Of a stretch of 64,000 nt of DNA, positions 59,358-64,000 are shown piece after piece. A program made the translations under genes and the position numbers. Each line of letters begins with the position of its first letter. Position 1 is the first letter of the stretch. The stretch covers positions 1,302,001 to 1,366,000 of the forward strand of contig NC_010571.1 in NCBI RefSeq assembly GCF_000019965.1, given 5' to 3'. The notes under the pieces are model-generated. The model made no database searches, had not been told where the DNA came from, and saw nothing but the letters and a program-made list of their open reading frames with translations. Origin of the DNA: Opitutus terrae PB90-1. Its GTDB lineage: Bacteria; Verrucomicrobiota; Verrucomicrobiia; Opitutales; Opitutaceae.

Positions 59358-60668
59358 ATGTCCACTTCGCTGCTCCAGGTCTCCCCTCCGGAGATTCGCG
59401 ACCTCGAGGTCGTCTATCGCGGCACTTTGCAGCCGCCCTGCCGGCCAGCCGTGCCGGTGGAGTTTCACGCCGCGGTTCCTGCCGCGCCTGATGCGACGGT
59501 TCCGACTCGCGCTTTCCTGTTCGCGTTTCTCGTTCCGGCGATGCGCATGGGAACGGCGCTCCGGCTGCCGCTGCCGGTCGATCCGGTGACGCTGGCCAAC
59601 GTGATGGAGTGGCAGGAGGCGATGGCGAGCTGGTGTCCGCGCACGCTGCGAGTGGTGCCGATTCTCGCCGACGTGGCGCCTGCGGCGCCGAGCGCGAATC
59701 CGATGGGCGCCGTGAGTGCGTTCTCCGGCGGGATCGACGGCTGTTTCACCGCGTTTCGTCACACGCTGGCCGGCGCCGCGGTGAGGCATCGCCGCGCCGA
59801 GCTGCGGGCTGGCGTGATGGTGCATGGCTTCGACATCCCGCTGACGGAACCGGCCGCGTTCGCGCGTGCCTGGCAGAACTCGGTGGCGCTGCTCCGCCAC
59901 TTCGGGCTGCGCGCCTACCGGCTGCGCACGAATCTGCGGACACTGCGGGCGGCGTTCGGCGGCGACTGGGAGACGGAGACGCACGGCATCTGGCAGGCTG
60001 CGGCGCTCGCCTGCTTCGAGCCGTGGTTCGAGCACGTGCTGATCCCAGCGACGCAGGCGTATCCGAAGATGAGATTCCCATGGGCGTCGAACGCGGTCAC
60101 CGATCCGTTGTTCTCGTCGGAGCTCGTGACCTACTGGCACGACGGCGCGGCGTTCACCAAGCTCGCCAAAGTGCAGGCGCTGGCGCGGCAGCCGCTCGTG
60201 GCGGAGCGCGTCCGGGTCTGCTGGCAGGGCGAACAGCACGATCGCAACTGCGGCGTATGCTTCACCTGCCGAGTCACGCAGGTATGCTTTTGGTTGGCGG
60301 GCGTGCCGGTGCCGGCGGCTTTCCCGCGGCGGGCGACGCTGGCCGAGGTGGCGCAGTTGCCGGTGAAAAGCGAGGAGCACGATTTCCTGGTGCGGCAGCT
60401 TCACGACGCCGCCGTGGCGCAGGGCCAGACCGAGCTGGCCGTCGCACTGGCCCGCGCCTCGCGCCGTGGGGTCTACGCGCGGGCGGTGAAGGGATTAAAA
60501 CGACAACTCACCTCAGCGCTGGAACCGACCAGCGCCCGCCAGCACCGGCGATCGCGCGAAGAAGTCCGTCCGCGGCCATCGTGGCCGATCGTGCCAGCCG
60601 TCGCCCGCCTGCCGGCGCGGCAACCCGCCCCGGAACGTTCCGCGCTGCTAAGTCCGGCGAGGTCCTGA
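59358..60668 (+). CDS. PP-loop-like protein with C-terminal Cys cluster
   Basis: ATG 59358 gives a 436-aa protein. A SAFSGGIDGCFTAF motif near residue 125 resembles the SGGxDS PP-loop of ATP pyrophosphatases, with Gly in place of Ser. CGVCFTCRVTQVCF near residue 300 could bind a metal cluster. The last 60 residues are Arg/Pro/Ser-rich and disordered. It may adenylate a substrate, as tRNA-thiolation or QueC-like enzymes do, but that is only inferred. The upstream frame to 59004 is rejected. Confidence 0.65.
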   Translation: MSTSLLQVSPPEIRDLEVVYRGTLQPPCRPAVPVEFHAAVPAAPDATVPTRAFLFAFLVPAMRMGTALRLPLPVDPVTLANVMEWQEAMASWCPRTLRVVPILADVAPAAPSANPMGAVSAFSGGIDGCFTAFRHTLAGAAVRHRRAELRAGVMVHGFDIPLTEPAAFARAWQNSVALLRHFGLRAYRLRTNLRTLRAAFGGDWETETHGIWQAAALACFEPWFEHVLIPATQAYPKMRFPWASNAVTDPLFSSELVTYWHDGAAFTKLAKVQALARQPLVAERVRVCWQGEQHDRNCGVCFTCRVTQVCFWLAGVPVPAAFPRRATLAEVAQLPVKSEEHDFLVRQLHDAAVAQGQTELAVALARASRRGVYARAVKGLKRQLTSALEPTSARQHRRSREEVRPRPSWPIVPAVARLPARQPAPERSALLSPARS

Positions 60669-60824
60669 GCGGGGCGCGGCGGAGGCTCGCCAGCACGTTC
60701 GGTGGGAGGCGGCGGAAGTTGTTGGGTTTCAGCGCCCGGGTTGCGGCGGGCGTGAAGTTTGGGCGTGCGCTGGTTTGGGGAACCTGACCCACTGGAGGTG
60801 TCTACCCCGACACGCCTGCTCATC

Positions 60825-61148
60825 GTGACCACCAGCAGTATCCCCCTCGTAAACGATCCCATTCTCCAGCAATTCGCCGAGCGGATTGCTGTGCTCGAGG
60901 CCCGCCTCGCGGCGCTGGAGCAACCGGCGTCCACCGGCCGCATTCGCATCGCGGCGCCGTCGTCGGCACCCGTGCCGGCACGGATGGAACTCGACGAGCT
61001 GACGTGGGTGATGATCGCGGCGGCGGTGGCGGCGGCTTATCCGAAGGGCCGGATTCACGCGATCAGCGCGGTGGTGCCGGTCGAAACAGAGCCCGTGTGG
61101 GGTATCGAAGGTCGGCGGGATATTTTCCATTCCCACCGGGTGAGGTGA
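60825..61148 (+). CDS. Small hypothetical protein, carboxylase-subunit-like C-terminus
   Basis: The frame encodes about 107 aa from GTG 60825, though the start is uncertain. It has a coiled segment (ILQQFAERIAVLEARLAALE) and a C-terminal part (ELDELTWVMIAAAVAAAYPK, PVWGIEGRRDIFHSHRVR). The end resembles small accessory subunits of biotin-dependent sodium-pump carboxylases, but no partner genes are near. Confidence 0.5.
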   Translation: MTTSSIPLVNDPILQQFAERIAVLEARLAALEQPASTGRIRIAAPSSAPVPARMELDELTWVMIAAAVAAAYPKGRIHAISAVVPVETEPVWGIEGRRDIFHSHRVR

Positions 61149-61430
61149 GGGGCGGAAGAGTTGAGAGATGAGCGTTTGAGGGTTGAGAGGGGCAGCGGAG
61201 CCGAGCGTCTAGAGCCCAGAGCTGAGAGATGGCGGAGCGAGAGCTGAGTAGGGCGGAGGCATGCTGCGCCCTTTGGAAAACGATGGCTGCGTGGGCGCAG
61301 CCGGAAAGCTGCCGCTGGCCGGCAGCCGCGAATCGGATAAGGCGGACCGCACACGGCGGCCGGCGGTGGATTCGACAGGCTCACCGCAGGCGAGCGCCGG
61401 CCCTACGCGCGGATCGTGGTGAGGAAAACC
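61149..61430 (+). repeat. Degenerate GAGCTGAGAG/GTTGAGAG repeats
   Basis: GTTGAGAGATGAGCG, GGGTTGAGAGG, CCAGAGCTGAGAG and GAGAGCTGAG units lie at 61155-61250, related to those at 53595 and 58110. The rest of 61250-61430 has no convincing gene. Confidence 0.55.
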
Positions 61431-61431
61431 A

Positions 61432-61463
61432 AAAGCCCGGCTCGCGGAGGCGAGCCGGGCTTT
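61432..61463 (-). terminator. Rho-independent terminator of the GH10 gene
   Basis: A perfect 14-bp stem (AAAGCCCGGCTCGC, loop GGAG, GCGAGCCGGGCTTT) lies 25 bp past the GH10 stop codon, with A-rich sequence on the plus strand that becomes a T-run on the minus strand. Confidence 0.85.
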
Positions 61464-61487
61464 GCGCACTCGCGCAGCTTTGGCGGA

Positions 61488-64000
61488 TTATCGGAGGATG
61501 ATCGCGCCGAACTGCGAGGTGTCTTGATAAGCGTTGCCCGACTCGTCGTTCCACGTGGCGACGCTCGTGCGGGTGCCGCCGCCCGAGTCATCGTTCACCT
61601 GCAAGTCGAAGCCCAGGGCCGAGCCGCGGACCGTTTCGCCGGCGTCGATAGCGATCGCTGCCTCGACCACGTAGCCGCCGCTCACGCGGCGCGTGGCGCT
61701 GACGATCCGGGCGACCGAGCTCGTGCCGCCGGCACTCACCTCGTTGTCGAAGTTCACGCGATATTGCGCGTCGTCCGATTGGTAGCTCGTCGTCTGCGCG
61801 TTGTTCGGATCAACGAAGATTTCGACCGAGTCTTCTTCCCAAGGATTCGGGCTGGCCTTGCTCAGCACCGGATCGGCTACCGTGGCGTAGAGGTAGACAT
61901 GACCGCTGTCCCACAACAGCTTCACGTGGGCGGTCGCGCCCGAGGTGCCAAAAGCGAACCGGTTCGTCACGATCTCCGTGGCGGTGCGCCAGACGCGATC
62001 TTGTTCGCCATCGATGGTCGGCGTGCCGCGGCCCACGGTGACAATGTTTTTCTCCGGCAGCAGCGTGAAGGCCCCGAAACCGGAGTTGTCGACGTCCTGC
62101 GCGTGATGCGTGTCACTCCACGACTGCTGGCGTCCGGTGCTGCCGTCGGTGACGCGGAGGTCGAAGAGCACGTTGTCGCCGACGCTGAGCGCGGACGAAA
62201 CGGGCACACTCGCCAGCAGCAGATAACCGTTGCGCGTCGGCGTGAGCAACCCCTCTGCGCCGGCCGGCCGCTGGATGCCGTAGCGGTTGAACGTGAACGT
62301 CTGCCCGCCGAGGAAAATCTCGACGCGATCGCCGGCCTGCATCCGCGTGCGGTCGGTCACCTCGACGGAGAGGTGAATCGCGTTGGCGCTCCAGACGGCC
62401 TTGAACTGGCCCCACGAAGCGGAGCCGTCGCCCGGGTCGAGTGGGACCGGTGCGAGCGCGACCCACGTCTTCAGGTTGCTGAGCAGCCCGGCCGGCTTCT
62501 GCGTGACGTTGAGCTTCTTCGGCAGCACCGGCAGCTGCGAAGGATCGACGACGCCATAGTAGGCCGGCTTGGCCTGGAGCTGTTCGTCAAACAGCAGCGG
62601 TTTGTCGTCGCGCCGGATCGGGAAGGTCTTCAGCCACGTGTTATCGTCAGCGAGACCCCAGAGTGTAACCGAGCTGATCTGGCTGCTCTTCGCGCGGAAA
62701 AGGTCGAACAGGTCCCGATAACGATAGCCCTGCCGCACGAGTGTTTCCTGCGAGACAGGTGAGGTGTCGGTGTCGTTGGAATAGGCGCTGATGTCGAGCT
62801 CGGTGATCTGGTTGTCGAGGCCCAGCGACGTGAACAAATCGATACTCTGCGCGATCCGTTCGAGCGGGGGATAGTCGATGCGGATGTGGGTCTGGTGTCC
62901 GACGCCGTCGACGCGGATGCCGCGCGCGAGCAGGCCGCGCACGACGTTGGCGAGCGCATCGCGTTTGGCGGGGTCTTCCGTGTTGAAATCGTTGATGTAG
63001 AGCCCGCCGGTCGTGGTCGCAGCAGCGGCGAACTGGAATGCGAGATCGATGTAGTCGGGCCCGATGATCTGCAGCCAGGGCGTGTTGCGGAGCCCGTTGG
63101 GTTGCGAGGGATCGATCACTTCATTCACCACGTCCCAATCGGAAACGACGTCGTTGTAGCGACTCACGACCGCATTGAGGTGCGATTGCAGGCGCTGGAT
63201 GAGCAGCGCGCGATGCGCCGGGTTACCGGACTCGAGCGGATTGCCGACGGCGTCGCGGAACAGCCACGCCGGGTTCTGGTTGTGCCAAAGCAGCGTGTGA
63301 CCGCGCATCTTGAGCCCATTGGCGCGCGCGAAATTCGCGATCGCGTCCGCCGGGCCCCAGTTGAAATTGCCCTCCGTCGGCTCAATCGGGCCCCACTTCA
63401 TCGCGTTGCCCGCAACAATGCTGTTGAAGTGCTTCAGCAGGAGTTGCGCATGAGGGCCGCTGAGCTCCGGCGGCTCGACGGCCACGCCGATATCGAAATA
63501 GCTGGCGAGTACGCTCTTCACCGGAGTGATGTCCTGCACGGTTGGCGGCGCGATGTAGTCGAGGATGAAATCGTCGATGTAGAACGAGGCGGTGCCGGTG
63601 TCGGTCTCGACGTAGAGCTGGAGTTGCGTGGCATCGGCGCCGAAGTTGTAGACGGTCGCGAGGTCGACCCAGCCGGCGTCGGTGACGGGCGTGTTGCCGA
63701 TGACGGTGAGGAAGGACGTGGACCCGTTGTTGTCGGCCTGCAGGCTGACGCGGACATTGCTGGCGGGCTCGCCCGCGAGGAGTTTCACGCGCACGCCGAT
63801 CGCGTAGCGGGAGCCCTTGGAGAGCTTGCCGAGCACGTTGATCGTCGGTCCCTGCCACGACGCCGTGCGGCCAGTGACGCGCAAGCTGTAGCTGCCCGTG
63901 GCAGCGGTTTCGGTCGTGGGCGTCAGCGTGACGGGCCCGCGGGGACCCCAGCCTTCGCTCGTGCCGGTTTCAAAATCCGTCGCGAGCCCGCTGGTGTCAG
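61488..64000 (-). CDS. Multidomain GH10 xylanase, 5' end beyond window
   Basis: The minus-strand frame is open through the right edge; more than 830 residues are visible. Order: a CBM4/9-type carbohydrate-binding module (FETGTSEGWGPRG at the edge, to YIDDFILDYI), the GH10 catalytic domain (WDVVNEVID acid/base Glu, ITELDISAYS nucleophile Glu, VTLWGLADDNTW), then a C-terminal CBM9-like double module (YVVEAAIAIDAGE, GFDLQVNDDSG). The enzyme cuts the xylan backbone outside the cell. A TTG at 63884 is not the real start because the upstream frame is clearly coding. Confidence 0.95.
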   Translation of the reverse strand, partial: DTSGLATDFETGTSEGWGPRGPVTLTPTTETAATGSYSLRVTGRTASWQGPTINVLGKLSKGSRYAIGVRVKLLAGEPASNVRVSLQADNNGSTSFLTVIGNTPVTDAGWVDLATVYNFGADATQLQLYVETDTGTASFYIDDFILDYIAPPTVQDITPVKSVLASYFDIGVAVEPPELSGPHAQLLLKHFNSIVAGNAMKWGPIEPTEGNFNWGPADAIANFARANGLKMRGHTLLWHNQNPAWLFRDAVGNPLESGNPAHRALLIQRLQSHLNAVVSRYNDVVSDWDVVNEVIDPSQPNGLRNTPWLQIIGPDYIDLAFQFAAAATTTGGLYINDFNTEDPAKRDALANVVRGLLARGIRVDGVGHQTHIRIDYPPLERIAQSIDLFTSLGLDNQITELDISAYSNDTDTSPVSQETLVRQGYRYRDLFDLFRAKSSQISSVTLWGLADDNTWLKTFPIRRDDKPLLFDEQLQAKPAYYGVVDPSQLPVLPKKLNVTQKPAGLLSNLKTWVALAPVPLDPGDGSASWGQFKAVWSANAIHLSVEVTDRTRMQAGDRVEIFLGGQTFTFNRYGIQRPAGAEGLLTPTRNGYLLLASVPVSSALSVGDNVLFDLRVTDGSTGRQQSWSDTHHAQDVDNSGFGAFTLLPEKNIVTVGRGTPTIDGEQDRVWRTATEIVTNRFAFGTSGATAHVKLLWDSGHVYLYATVADPVLSKASPNPWEEDSVEIFVDPNNAQTTSYQSDDAQYRVNFDNEVSAGGTSSVARIVSATRRVSGGYVVEAAIAIDAGETVRGSALGFDLQVNDDSGGGTRTSVATWNDESGNAYQDTSQFGAIILR

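Overview
The window looks like a chromosome segment of a high-GC Verrucomicrobiota bacterium, probably Opitutaceae-like. This is an inference from two PEP-CTERM secreted proteins, many secreted hypothetical and glycoside-hydrolase genes (GH5-like, GH10), poor Shine-Dalgarno signals and short degenerate intergenic repeats. No rRNA, CRISPR array or clear prophage was seen.

Left edge (1-2.7 kb): a partial nicotinate phosphoribosyltransferase gene with a 21-bp palindrome at its start, a LysR-type regulator, and a strong terminator.

tRNA and RNA-repair region (2.9-14.9 kb, all + strand): a dense array of 38 tRNA genes (3042-6639) with isoacceptors for all 20 amino acids. None has the canonical T55: all 38 carry G55. 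In 35 of 38 the D-loop reads A18-G19 instead of G18-G19. The 54/58 T-loop pair varies in a coordinated way (T/A, A/T, G/G, C/C). In the one tRNA with G56, the D-loop partner appears to be C19. Downstream on the same strand are an HNH protein, a FliA-type sigma factor, an unknown protein, the RNA ligase RtcB, an SPFH/slipin-like protein, a DUF4145 protein, two nucleotidyltransferases and a calcineurin-like phosphoesterase. I read this as a self-contained alternative tRNA set coupled to an RNA-repair cassette. It is the main candidate for an undescribed system.

Housekeeping and secreted-protein region (14.9-34.6 kb): an HTH protein, an FMN reductase, TPR proteins, DUF72, an FAD oxidoreductase, a MocR regulator, a small tyrosine phosphatase, VF530, DUF4253, a glutathionyl-hydroquinone reductase, PEP-CTERM proteins, a phospholipase A2-like protein, a Dabb protein and membrane proteins. 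A decayed mrr fragment lies at 31984-32052.

Defence island (34.6-47.4 kb, mostly - strand): DUF2726, Mrr, XRE, an EVE-like/HNH protein and a type I restriction-modification operon. The operon is hsdR-hsdS-ATPase-hsdM-nuclease-like-HNH, and every junction overlaps by 4 nt. The ATPase between hsdS and hsdM has the ABC motifs and the R-x3-E...H residues expected of a PrrC-like anticodon nuclease. A tRNA-cleaving toxin and a tRNA replacement/repair cassette may therefore share one neighbourhood.

Right part (47.4-64 kb): a GH5-like cellulase gene with a likely frameshift, secreted proteins, an esterase, a lone TonB C-terminal domain protein, a second GH5-like hydrolase, a membrane alpha/beta hydrolase, a thioredoxin-fold peroxiredoxin, a PP-loop-like protein and a large multidomain GH10 xylanase running off the right edge. 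Intergenic DNA here is filled with degenerate CGGTGRA-type repeats, always in the same strand orientation, and with GC-rich REP-like palindromes.
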